64,000 nucleotides of DNA. It comes from Candidatus Amarolinea dominans. Lineage in GTDB: Bacteria > Chloroflexota > Anaerolineae > SSC4 > Amarolineaceae. The stretch is taken from the NCBI GenBank assembly GCA_016719785.1, contig JADJYJ010000018.1:62001-126000 (forward strand), in the 5' to 3' direction. Each line of letters opens with the position of its first letter. Position 1 is the first letter of the stretch. The position numbers were made by a program, and so were the translations under genes. The notes under the pieces are model-generated. The model was given only the letters and a program-made list of their open reading frames with translations. It made no database searches and was not told the DNA's origin. This document shows, in pieces, positions 32,181 through 42,455 of this stretch.

Positions 32181-33509
32181 TCAATGTGGCAAATGATATC
32201 GAACCAGGGCTCTCGCACCTGGAGCAATCCAATTATCCCACGCCAGGCTGAGACCTATGGAACCCCCCACTTCGCCCAAAATGACTGCAACCCCAGGCGC
32301 CCAGGGCGCAGCAACCTGAGCTCCAACTCCAATCGCTGCTCCACCAAGGTCAGAGACAAGCCATCCGGCTCCATCAACAATCAAATCGGTAGCCGTCTCC
32401 CAACTCCAGAAATCGCCGTGATTGGCATGTGCAATCAGATTTGGTCCAACAGACGCAAGAGCCCCAGCGAGGAGAAAAGGGCCATCGCCGCCTCGCCCCG
32501 CAGTCCGTATTGCGCTCATGGCGCCTGGGCTATTTGCCACTCCGGGATTGAGTCCAATTCTGCGCAATGCGGCAGCAGAACCGGCCGCCACCCAGTATTC
32601 CTGACCATTCCTGCCAACAACCTTGTAGATTGAGTATCCTTCCCTGGTATTCACGAACCCAAACGCATAATCGCGAATGTCTCCCTCCCCCTTGTATAAA
32701 GTGACCATCGTGTCTGGTGAAAACAAGGCATCCCAACTCCAGGAATTCGCTGTCCCTCCCTGATTGGCAGTGACTTGCCCTGGCGTTGGCGTACCTAGCG
32801 GTGGTGTTGGAGCCGGCAACGGCACTATCACCGGCCTTGATGATCTGGGAGGCGTGGTACCACAACCACCATCTACGCTTGTGCCACATACCGCTGCGTG
32901 TCCGCTGGGGTCGCTAAACCTGACAGAATTATTCAGGGCATAGCTGTATCTGTTCAGATTTTGCGGATTTCCTGCATTCGGGATCAGCGTATCCGCCTGC
33001 GCAAACCGCGCCAGCGTCGGATCGTAGTATCTCGCATTGTAGAAATACAACCCGCCCGCGACGTTGTCCAGCACCTGCCCGGTGAAGCGCCGCTGCGTCG
33101 GCGTCGCGCCGAAGGTGTAGCGGCTCTCGCCCCACGGCTTGTAGCGAATCTCCGACAGCCGCGCCCCACTCGTGCCGTCTGCCGTCAGCGCCGTGCTACC
33201 CAGGTGATCCGTCGCCAGCCAGCGCACCACCCCGTTGACGCGCAGCGCAATCCGCTGACCGCCCGCCTGGTAATACTTCGTGATCGTCGTGCTGCTGCCG
33301 GATGTCGTCTTCACGTAGTAGGCGCCGATGTAGACGGTTGTGCTACTGCCAAAGTCGGCCTTCACCCGATTGCCATCCGCATCGTAAGGCTCGCCTTGAG
33401 CTTGCCGAAGGGGCTTGTAGCGCAGCTCCGACATCGGGCGTGCCGTTCTCGCTCGCCGTGATGCTGGTCGAACCCAGGTGTCATCATCATAGCACAATTT
33501 GATGCTCAA
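32181..33509 (-). CDS. Orphan RHS tip 2 (mosaic core plus variable C-terminus)
   Basis: The core runs from YDADGNRVKADFG through TKYYQAGGQRIALRVNGV, WLATDHLGSTALT, RRFTGQVLDNVAGGLYFY, NARYYDPTLARFAQADTLIP and LNRYSYALNN. A unique tip of about 220 residues follows, with VVGRNGQEYWVAAGSAAALR and Gly/Ala-rich hydrophobic stretches near the end (SDLGGAAIGVGAQVAAPWAP). Upstream, remnants of another core end (LGSTSITASENG in a shifted frame, then MSELRYKP) and the LRQAQGEP repeat show it was built by recombination. There is no signal peptide or clear start codon. A membrane protein gene follows. Confidence 0.6.
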   Translation of the reverse strand: MSIKLCYDDDTWVRPASRRARTARPMSELRYKPLRQAQGEPYDADGNRVKADFGSSTTVYIGAYYVKTTSGSSTTITKYYQAGGQRIALRVNGVVRWLATDHLGSTALTADGTSGARLSEIRYKPWGESRYTFGATPTQRRFTGQVLDNVAGGLYFYNARYYDPTLARFAQADTLIPNAGNPQNLNRYSYALNNSVRFSDPSGHAAVCGTSVDGGCGTTPPRSSRPVIVPLPAPTPPLGTPTPGQVTANQGGTANSWSWDALFSPDTMVTLYKGEGDIRDYAFGFVNTREGYSIYKVVGRNGQEYWVAAGSAAALRRIGLNPGVANSPGAMSAIRTAGRGGDGPFLLAGALASVGPNLIAHANHGDFWSWETATDLIVDGAGWLVSDLGGAAIGVGAQVAAPWAPGVAVILGEVGGSIGLSLAWDNWIAPGARALVRYHLPH

Positions 33510-33520
33510 TCAGACAGAGA

Positions 33521-34198
33521 TCACTGTTGGATTTGCGGTCCTATTTGGATGGCTTCCCAGTCCTTGACCCATGGCCTATAGCTGGCTGCGATCTCTTGGC
33601 AAACTTCTGAACCGGAATCCCAACACAAAAACCTGGTAAACTGGTCTGCTGGGCCAGGCTGCTTAAATATAAGAGATGCAGTGGGAAAGTTCGGCGTGAC
33701 AACGGGTGGTTGCCTGGTATTCATCTCGAAATAAATCGTGCCCCAGGCAAAGATGCCTTGAGTGGGAAACAACAGATCCAGATCGAGTTGTGGGCCGCCC
33801 ACGCTAACCAATCCGTATCTTGCGCTGTAAAGATCAGGTTCTCCAAAACAAGCGATCACCTCGGCGATTGTTGGTTTCATCGGCTGAAAAAACCGGAGAG
33901 CAACACTGTCCAATCTGGCGGCGCTAATATCAGCTTGATATTCAACTTGCATGATCTTCCAAGAAACCGATACTTCATCACCATCTCCTATCGAGAAAAC
34001 ACTAATGTCTTCACGCGGGATCTGATAAGTAGTGCTGATCCACGTCAGCAAATCATCCACCGTGAACTCTCTACCTATTTGTGTCCGCAATTCCGAGCTG
34101 ACCATTTGTTTGCAGCTTGGAGTTTGAGCGAAAAAGGCATTACAGGAGGAAAGAGATAGCGCCAGAAGCAGGAAAACAGGACAAGATATTGCTTTCAT
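33521..34198 (-). CDS. Lipoprotein, putative immunity protein for the metallopeptidase RHS tip
   Basis: 225 aa beginning at ATG 34198, preceded by GGAGGGG. A lipoprotein signal is clear: MKAISCPVFLLLALSLSSCN (lipobox LSSC). The rest is a periplasm/outside-facing domain of unknown fold. In the sequence as given it has no stop before it and reads in frame from the RHS protein. The next frame has TGA overlapping this ATG (CGATGA), so a one-base change would give a normal ATGA junction. By position it is the immunity partner of the tip. Confidence 0.55.
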   Translation of the reverse strand: MKAISCPVFLLLALSLSSCNAFFAQTPSCKQMVSSELRTQIGREFTVDDLLTWISTTYQIPREDISVFSIGDGDEVSVSWKIMQVEYQADISAARLDSVALRFFQPMKPTIAEVIACFGEPDLYSARYGLVSVGGPQLDLDLLFPTQGIFAWGTIYFEMNTRQPPVVTPNFPTASLIFKQPGPADQFTRFLCWDSGSEVCQEIAASYRPWVKDWEAIQIGPQIQQ

Positions 34199-37100
34199 CG
34201 CCACCCCTCCAGAAGCGCCTGGATTCGACCCATTTGTACGCTCAATGCAGAGGTAGAGATCTTTTAGATACTTGATATCACCTGCTCCGTAAGTGGGGAT
34301 GAAAACGCCACCGGCACCCACGTTTCCAAACACCCAAACTGTCACCGCTTCGGCCCAGATATCCCACGAATCTGGATAGACCCTGACCCCTGCTCCGATA
34401 CCGGCGGCATACTTGGTCAGAGGGGGCTCACTCCAGGCGCTGGAGAAACGTCCATAGGTCACCGCTGTTTGACCATACATGGTGATCGTGCCGATCTGAA
34501 TGTTGCTATGCCAATCAATGACATGCGCCAATTCATGCACGACGGTGTGCATGAGCCAGGTGGCATCATGTACGGTATTGGGTATGTTCACAGTGTCGGT
34601 ACCTGGTGGCAAGGCACAGGGGTGCCCGGAACACGATCCTGGTTTGATCCTGGCGCCGCCGCCGAGCAGCCTCTGCAGTTGGGCCAATCCTCCGCTGAGC
34701 TTGTTGCCGAAGCGCACAATGCCGGTGGCCATGGGGATGAGTTGAGTGGCAAAATCCCAGGCGCCCAGAATCGTGATGCCGGCTTCGCCCACGGTCTCGC
34801 GCAGGATTTGCTCATCCTCGAATTCAGGATCGCCTGCAATGCCGAACCAATTTCCGCCGGTGTGGCCGTGCGCCTTGTACCAGCGGTCTTTCCAACGCCA
34901 TTCTTCTTGCCAGCAGGTTACGTCACCGGCCGCGCAGGCCGCATAGCCTGAGGGATCAACGAAAACGGTGGGATTATTCAGGGCATAGCTGTATCTGTTC
35001 AGATTCTGCGGATTTCCTGCATTGGGGATCAGCGTATCCGCGCTGATGAACCGCGCCAGCGTCGGGTCGTAGTATCTGGCGTTATAGAAATACAACCCGC
35101 CCGCCACCTCGTCCAGCACCTGCCCGGTGAAGCGGCGCTTCGTCGGCGTCGCTTCATAGGGCGTCCCGCGACTCTCCCCCCACGGCTTGTACCACAACTC
35201 CGCCTCGCGCACACCGCTGGCGCCATTGGCCGTCACCGTCGTGCTACCCAGGTGATCGCGCAACAGCCAGTACAACACCCCCGCCACGCGCACGGCCACC
35301 CGCTGACCGTTGAAATAGTAGTATTTCGTGTGCGTCGTCGCGCCGCCAGCCACCTTCTTCTCGTACAGGTTGCCGATCGTGGTGACCGTCTCCCCGTTCA
35401 TCACGCTCTTGACACGGTTCCCATCCGCGTCATACACGAAGCTCGCGGTCGCCGCCCCGCTGACACTGACCAGGCGATTCTCGTCATCATACGTCAGGGT
35501 GTAGGTGTTCCCCCCGATCGTGCGCCTCCGCATGTTGCCGTTCTGATCGTAACAGTAACTGCTGCCGTTGCTTGTGCTTACCACCGCATGCTTCTTCACC
35601 AACGCACCTTCCGGGCAACTGCCCGCCTGCGCCACTCCGTAGCTGTACGTCCCCTGCCCCGTCTTGCTGATCAGGTTCCCCGCGTTGTTGTAGCTGTAGC
35701 TCTCATCGTACACCCAGCTCCCGGTCCCATCGTCGTAGCCCGCGCAAATCGCATCACCCGTGAAGCCGCGCAACAACCGATCCAACCCGTCGTAGCTGAA
35801 GCACTGCCGCTGACCGTTGTTGCGCGCATCCACGATCCAGCGCACATTGCCGGCCGTATCGTAGCCATACGTCAAGTCCTGCAAACTGCTGGCATTCGCC
35901 GACGTTCCTGCCTTGACCTGCTGCAGGCGCCCCAGTCCGCCGCTCGCTGTCCAGGGATGGTAGGTGATGCCAATCTGCACCACCGGATTGTTGTTGTTGC
36001 TCTGCTTGCCCAGCTTCAACTGCGTCAGCCTCCCGGCCTCATCATACACCGCATTCCCGCTGCGCACATAATCCACACTGCTGTACATCCGCGCCGGCAG
36101 CCCCTGCGTCGTGTACGCCAGGTTGACCGTCTCCGCACTCTGGGTGGGGTAAATCAGTCTCCGCACCCGGTCCGCCGAATCATAGGTGTAACCGAGGGTG
36201 TACGCCTCCCCATCAATCGTGTGCGTTTCCGCCGTCACCCGGCCGCGCTTGTCGTATGTCCAACTCGCGCTGTTGTTGACATCGCCGCCCACATATGCCC
36301 TCATCCCGGTGCGCCGCCCCTTGCCGAACTGCGTGGCCCCATCGGACGCATCATAGCTGTAATCGGCCAACACCATCCCGCTGCTGCTGCCGCTCTGCCA
36401 TTTCTGCGTCAGCCGGTTCAGTCCGTCATAGCCAAACCCTATCGTGACATTCCGCGCATCGGTCTGCGCCACCAGGTTCCCGGCCGTGTCGTAGGTGTAA
36501 CTCCACGCACCCATGTCCGGATCGTTCATGCTCATCTTGCGCCCCAACAGATCGTACGTGATCGTGGTCACCGCCCCATCCGGCCCGGTCATCTGCACCA
36601 GCCGATCCGCCACGTCGTAGGCGTAGGTCGTCAGGCCGTTCGCGTTCGCATTCCAGGCCGGCGTCGGGCACGTGACCGTGTTGCTGCCCACCTGCCCCAG
36701 ATACTCCTTGACGCTCGCCAGCCGCCCCCACGCATCGGTCTCCGTAAGCGCCTGCAAGTACCTGTAGGTGATATCGTTGCCCTGGATCGTGCTCTGCTCA
36801 CGAATCACCGCGGTCTGCCGATTCTGATAGAACGTACAGGTCTTGCTGCCATCCGCCTGCGTCACCCGCGTCACCCGCCCCAACCGATCGGACGTTGACT
36901 GCGTCGCGGCCAGCCCACTCCAGTTCACCGCCTGGTACGTCACTCCGCTCACCGTCGCTGTGTAGGGCGCCGAACTGGCTGCCAGGTTGCCCAACCCATC
37001 GTAACGCTGGCTCACCAGGCTCCACTGGCTGCCGCTATACTCCTTCTGCACCTGCCGCACACGCCCCAACCCATCGTAGAACGTGCGCTCCTCCAGGTAG

Positions 37101-40100
37101 GTCGCACTCGCACTGGCGTCGCCGTTGCCGTCATCGCGCAGCAAATGTCGCTGCACATACAGCCCCTGGTCCGTCGTGTAGACGATCTTCTCCGTCGCCG
37201 GGTTGCTGAACCCCGCCCCCGGCTTACGCACCTCCGTCAGCCGGCCAAACGTATCGTAGGTGTAGAACGTGACCGCCTCGTTGGCGTCGGTCTCGCTCTG
37301 CACCTGTCCCACCAGCCCGCTGCCCCCCGCCGTCGCATTCATGCCGTAGCGCGTGGTGGTCGTCGTCAGCGTCGCGCCGCCGCCCGCGCCAGGACTGGTG
37401 ATCTGGGTCATCGGGTAGGTCTTGAAGGTCGCATCGTACGTGGTGGTTGTCGTCGCGCCGGCCGCGTTGGTCTCGTCCGTGCGGTTGCCGGTGGTCGGGT
37501 CGTAGCTGTAGGCGACGCTGCGCACCCAGTCGGCCTGGCTGGCGCTATCGCAGGTCTTGGCCTGCCACACCTCCTTCAACTGCCCGGCCGTCGGCGCCTG
37601 GTTGTACGCCGCATAGCCGCTGTAGTTGTCGTAGATGGTGCGCGTCTGCCCCTGGCATGTCCCGCTTTCGCTCCCCGCGAACAGCTTCTCCTCCGCCACC
37701 CGATTGACGATGTAGGTCGTGCCGTCATTGCGTGGGGAATAGACCCGCTTGATCGTTCGGTATGGTATCGTTGGCGCGGCCTCGCTGTATAGCCGGGTCA
37801 ACAGCAGATTGCCATACGCCGCATCGTAGGTGAAGACGCTCCTGGTGTAACGCAGCGGCGGGTTCGTCCCGTTCGGGTCCGCCACATAGTCGGTCTTGTC
37901 TTGCGGATAGACGAAAGTCATCCCGCCCGGCGTACCCACGCTGGTCTCATTCCAGGTCTGGTCGCTGCGCGCCAGCAAAGTGCCGCCGGAACCTGCACGC
38001 GTCTCTGTCTTGTACAACCTGCCCTTCCAGCGGTGCTGGTTGGTCGTGGTGTGGAACCATTGCTTCAGCCGCGTGTCCGGCTGACCGCTGCCGATCAAGG
38101 CCCCGCTCCCCACCTGGATGGCCTCCGCCTGACCGAACCCGCCCGCCTCATCATCCCAACTGCTATTGTCGTACACGTATTGCGTCACGATGTCGGGATC
38201 GCTCCCGCCCCCGCGCCACCACTCCTGCTGCACCACCATTCCGCCGCTCGAACCGCCGTACGTAATCTCCACCCGTCCCTGGTAGCCGTTGTTCACCGTC
38301 ACCATGTGCCCATCCGTCGTGCCGCTGCCGTAGGTGTAGCTGGTTGGCGGTAGCGCACTGCTGCCGGTTCCATAGCGCGTGATCGTGCTCAAGTACAGCC
38401 GGCTCTGCGACGGCGCCGTCGGGTTGATGAACGTCGTCATGCCCAACACCAGTTTGTGCAGCAGCGTGTTGTTGGCCATTACCTCCACCCGCTGCAGGTA
38501 TTTCCGTGTCCAGAAAACCTGGTAGCCGGTCTCGTCGAAGTGCTCGGCCCGGTCCTCCCGGTTCTGATAGGTCAGCTTCAGCTTGAAGGCGCCGTTTGGC
38601 CCATAGCTGATCTCCTTCACCCGCACCGCACGCACCTGGATGAGCTCATCATTGGTGGAGTTGCGGGTCGAACAGTCTGCTGGCTGGGACTCCGCCTGCC
38701 GTGTGCCTTCATAGTCATAGCTGAACGTCAGACGATTAGGCGTCGTTGGCGTGGTGTCGCGCACCTCGGTCAACACCCACTTGGTGAAGCGATGCACCAC
38801 CCGCATCTCCTCGGGCTCCCAGTCGCCGCCGCTGCAGTCGCGTATGTATAACGCCGGCTCGAAGTGATAGGTGATGCCGCTTTCGGTCGTCACCTCCCAG
38901 ACCAGGTTGTCTCGATTGTACAGCCCGGATGTAGCCGGCAGATCGATCGTCCCGAAGGGATTGTTGTATTCAAAATACTCCATGACCGGATAGTCAGGGT
39001 TGGAAGCGGTCGGCCGGCGGATCTTCAGGAAGGGGTCCTGCGCACTGTAGAAGTACCCGCCGTGTTCTTCCAATTCGTGGGTGATGCCGTCGAGGGTCAA
39101 AGCGTAGTGATTAGTTGTCTTTGTTCCTGTTCCACGCTCGTTGGCAACACCACCCAACGCCCGTCGGCCGCATCCTGGAAGAACAGCGAAGCGCCCGGCG
39201 GCCAGGGTGTTTGCTCATCGCCGGCTGCCGGATCGCGATAGCGCAGCGTCAACCCCACCGCAAACTGCGTCACCGGCAGCCCCGAGATCTCCGTGGCGCT
39301 CAACTCGAACAAGAAAACGAGATTCGCCGGCTGATCGGGATCGCTCTCGTGCGGCGTGTAGCGCAGCATGGTTGGTGTACTGACCGCTCCGGCCGGAATG
39401 GTGAGCACCACCCGCCCATCGCGGCTCTGCAACCGGCTCTCCTGGTCAGGCATCGCCCACACCTCATCCAGCCCCGGCCCCGGCGTCCAGGTGGCCGTCG
39501 GCGTCGGCGTACACCCCTCATCATCCTGGCAGGATGACGGTGTGGCCGTCGGCGTTGGCGTCGCCGTCGGCGTCCAGGTGGCGGTCGGCGTTGGCGTACA
39601 CTCCTCATCATCCTGGCAGGGCGGTGGTGTGGCCGTCGGCGTCGGCGTACACTCCTCGTCCTGGCAGGGCGGTGGTTCTTCCGTGGCCGTCGGCGTGGCG
39701 GTCGGCGGCTCGGCCGTGGGCGTCGGCGCACAGTCCTCGCCCAGGCAGGGCGCCGCGGTGATTGTGATCGCCGCACTGGCCTGCACTCCCGCGCCCACCA
39801 GGGCCGCGGTGTTGGTGATGACCTGGCCGCTGACCTCCGCCAGCGCCTGCGCCTGGAACGTGCCGGTCAGCGTCGCGCCCGCAGCCAGTTGACCGATGGC
39901 CCATTCCAGCCGGCGTTCGGCCTCAACGTAGCTGAAATTCCCCTCGCCGGCCGGCCAGTAGGCCAGCTCCAGCGGCAGGGTGTCGCTCACCACCAGCCCG
40001 CTCAGGTCGCGGTCGGCCAGGGTGTTGGTGATGACCACCGTGTAAGTCACCACCCCGGCCGGCTCCACCTGTGGCGGCGCCGCAGCCAGCGTCAACTGCA

Positions 40101-40396
40101 CGACCGCAGGTGCCGGCGTCGCATCGGGATCGGAAATGAGATCGAAATTGGGATCAGGGGACATGAGTTTAGTAGCGGTATTTATCTGGGGGGGGGGTAG
40201 CAGCAGCCGCCGTGGAAAAGAGCAGACTGCACACCACCAGCAGATGAACCAACGACGACAGGCGCGGCGCGAGCCGGCCGCGAACAGAAGGTCGGGAGGA
40301 GAGAGGAGAGAAAGTAGAAGATAGAAAAGAGAAAGTAGTAGATAGAAAAGAGAAAGTAGTAGATAGAAAAGAGAAAATAGAAGAGCGGCGTAACAT
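33521..40396 (-). CDS. Full-length secreted RHS/YD-repeat protein with metallopeptidase-like tip (two apparent frameshifts)
   Basis: Start ATG 40396 with AAAGGAG upstream. Order: 7-residue FSFLSTT repeats, signal peptide (LVHLLVVCSLLFSTAAAA), C10 tract, DUF11-like domain (VVTYTVVITNTLADRDLSGL), Thr-Pro linkers, ZU5-like block (VVLTIPAGAVSTPTMLRY), a long YD-repeat shell, the core RRFTGQVLDEVAGGLYFY...NARYYDPTLARF, then the tip. The tip has HTVVHELAHVIDWHS (HExxH zinc-peptidase motif). Frame changes occur at the C10 tract (40188-40197) and near 39120. Total about 2,060 aa before the lipoprotein part. Such proteins form a shell that delivers a toxic tip to neighbours. Confidence 0.75.
40188..40197 (-). 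other. C10 homopolymer inside the RHS signal-peptide region
   Basis: Ten C residues on the coding (minus) strand directly follow the signal peptide. With ten, the frame stops after ATPPPDKYRY. With nine or twelve, translation continues into the DUF11 and RHS domains. It may be a phase-variation switch or a sequencing indel. Confidence 0.6.
40311..40385 (-). repeat. 21-bp tandem repeat in the RHS gene 5' end
   Basis: About 3.5 copies of AGAAAGTAGTAGATAGAAAAG (plus-strand sense). On the minus strand they code for FSFLSTT repeats between the RHS start codon and its signal peptide. It is very AT-rich in a GC-rich genome. Confidence 0.7.
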
Positions 40397-40642
40397 AACA
40401 ACAGACTCCTTTCGTGCAGCAATCGAAACGGATGGGGTCAGGGACATTTTCCTGACTGCTGAAGGAGGTCGCGGGCGGGAGAGAGAACTCACGCCAGGGA
40501 CTTCCGGCGGCGAGAGACGACTCGGAAGGCGGGGGGCAGACTTGTGGCTGATTACAGCATAGCACGACCGCGGCGATCTGTCAAGAGGCAAAATTCGGGG
40601 ACAGCAATTCCGAATTGGGCGGACGATTGACCACAAGGAACG

Positions 40643-40710
40643 CATAGAACACAAAGCAACGGCAGAAGATTCGCAGATTGGCGGCGTCTTTGCGCTCTTT
40701 GTGTTCTATG
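40643..40710. repeat. 68-bp hairpin element
   Basis: CATAGAACACAAAG (40643-40656) and CTTTGTGTTCTATG (40697-40710) are perfect 14-bp inverted repeats around a 40-base loop. It stands between the RHS gene and copy C of the CACGAATT element, in the 40397-40922 spacer that otherwise holds no gene. Confidence 0.65.
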
Positions 40711-40736
40711 TGGCAAAAGTCCGCCCAGCCTTCTCT

Positions 40737-40802
40737 GCCACGAATTTCACTAATTTGCACGAATTTCAGGGTCTTTTCGTTTCGATTCGTGTAATTCGTG
40801 GC
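40737..40802. repeat. CACGAATT inverted-repeat element, copy C
   Basis: GCCACGAATT (40737-40746) and AATTCGTGGC (40793-40802). The interior CTTTTCGTTTCGATTCGTG and the following AAAATCGGGC are shared with copy A. It lies upstream of the full RHS gene. Confidence 0.75.
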
Positions 40803-40922
40803 AAAAATCGGGCTGATTGCGCCACTCGTGGTAGATCACGGCGATGGCGTCGGGAGTGATGCCATGGCCGCTTGCACGGCGCTGTTATTCTGTGCTATGA
40901 TTAGGCATGAGGTGGGCGCGTT

Positions 40923-42417
40923 GTGAGCATGCATGGGTTTGGCGACGGACAGGCAGAAGGCCGTCAGTTTGTGGTGTTGGGCGCTGGGCCGGCCGGGTTG
41001 AGCGCGGCTTTCGAACTGACTCGTCTCGGCCAGCGGCCGCTCGTGCTTGAAAAGCGCGACAAAGTGGGCGGGCTGGCGCGCACGGAACAGTACCACGGCT
41101 TTGCCTTCGACATGGGCGGCCACCGTTTCTTCAGCAAATCACCCGTGGTCAACGCGCTCTGGCGCGAAATCCTGGGTCAGGACTTCCTACACCGGCCGCG
41201 GCTGTCGCGCATCTTCTACCGTCACCGTTTTTTCCACTATCCGCTCAAACTGGGCAATGCGCTGTGGAACCTGGGGCCGCTGGAAGCGCTGCTGATCGTG
41301 CTCAGTTACGCGTTGGCGGCTCTTTCCCTATCCACGTGAGGACACCTTCGAGGAGTGGGTCACCAACCGCTTTGGACGGCGCCTGTTCGAGACCTTCTTC
41401 AAGACCTACACCGAGAAAGTGTGGGGCATCTCATGCCGGGAGTTGAAGGCGGAGTGGGCGGCGCAGCGCATCAAGAACCTATCGCTGCCGACCGCGCTCC
41501 TGAGCATGGTGGTCAAGCCGGGTGGGACCGTGACCTCGTTGATCGAGGCGTTCGATTACCCGCGGCGCGGCCCCGGTATGATGTGGCAGGCGCTGCAGGC
41601 GCGCATCGAGCAGGCGGGCGGGGTCATCCGCCTGAACGCCGACGTACAGCAGATCTTCACCAGGGGTGGGCGCATCAGCGGTGTGTTGGTGGCCGCTAAC
41701 GGGCAGGAAACCCTGATCGAGGGCACCGATTTCATCTCCAGCATGCCGCTGAGCGAATTTGTGCGCAAGCTGAACGCGGCGCCGCCGGAGGTTGTGGCCG
41801 CGGCGGGCCAGCTCAAGTACCGTGACTTCCTGTTAGTGGGCCTGATCGTAGCCGAACCCAATCTGTTTCCGGACAACTGGATTTACATGCACGATCCAAG
41901 CGTGCGGGTGGGGCGCATTCAGAATTTCGGCAATTGGTCGCCCGACATGGCGCCGGAGCCGGGCATGAGCAGCCTGGGCCTGGAATACTTCTGCAATGAG
42001 GGCGATGCGCTGTGGAACACGCCCGATGCGGAGCTGATCGAGCTGGCAAAACGAGAGTTGGAGCAGAGCGGGCTGGTGCGTCAGGCCGATGTGGTGGATG
42101 GCTGCGTTTTTCGCGTGGAGAAGTCCTACCCGGTTTACGATAGTCGTTACCGTGATTGCCTGGCGCAGGTGCGTGCATTCATGGACAGCCTGCCGAACTT
42201 TCAGCCCATCGGTCGCAATGGCCTGCATCGCTACAACAATCAGGATCACGCCATGTTGACCGGCCTGGCCGCGGCGCGCAACCTGGCCCTGGGTGAGCGC
42301 AACGACCTGTGGCGCATCAACGCCGACCCGGAATATCATGAAGAGGCGCCAGGGCAGGGAGCGGGTGACAAGCCGGCCGGTACGATCAACGGCAACGCCG
42401 CGCGCGCTGGGGGCTGA
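40923..42417 (+). CDS. FAD-dependent protoporphyrinogen-oxidase/amine-oxidase-like protein, frameshifted
   Basis: The first frame (GTG 40923) gives the FAD motif FVVLGAGPAGLSAAFELT, RPLVLEKRDKVGGLART and FDMGGHRFFSKSP. It ends at 41339. The second frame continues without gap from about 41320: LFPYPREDTFEEWVTNRFG, FKTYTEKVWGISC and, near the end, GLHRYNNQDHAMLTGLAAA. One base skipped around 41325 restores one protein of about 495 aa. The family desaturates or oxidises small hydrophobic or sugar-nucleotide substrates; it also resembles UDP-galactopyranose-mutase-like enzymes. Substrate unknown. It is convergent with the histidine kinase gene. Confidence 0.65.
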
Positions 42418-42455
42418 CCGCCAGCCGCGGCGGGCGCCGGCCTTGCCAGCCCGTG

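Noticed and set aside
33395..33420. LRQAQGEP-coding word as a gene feature
   Set aside because: It looks like a short dispersed repeat found in many genomes that happens to be open in frame; kept only as evidence for a recombination joint.
35252..36898. 548-codon plus-strand frame inside the RHS gene
   Set aside because: His/Arg/Pro-rich antisense of YD repeats; no start signals or motifs.
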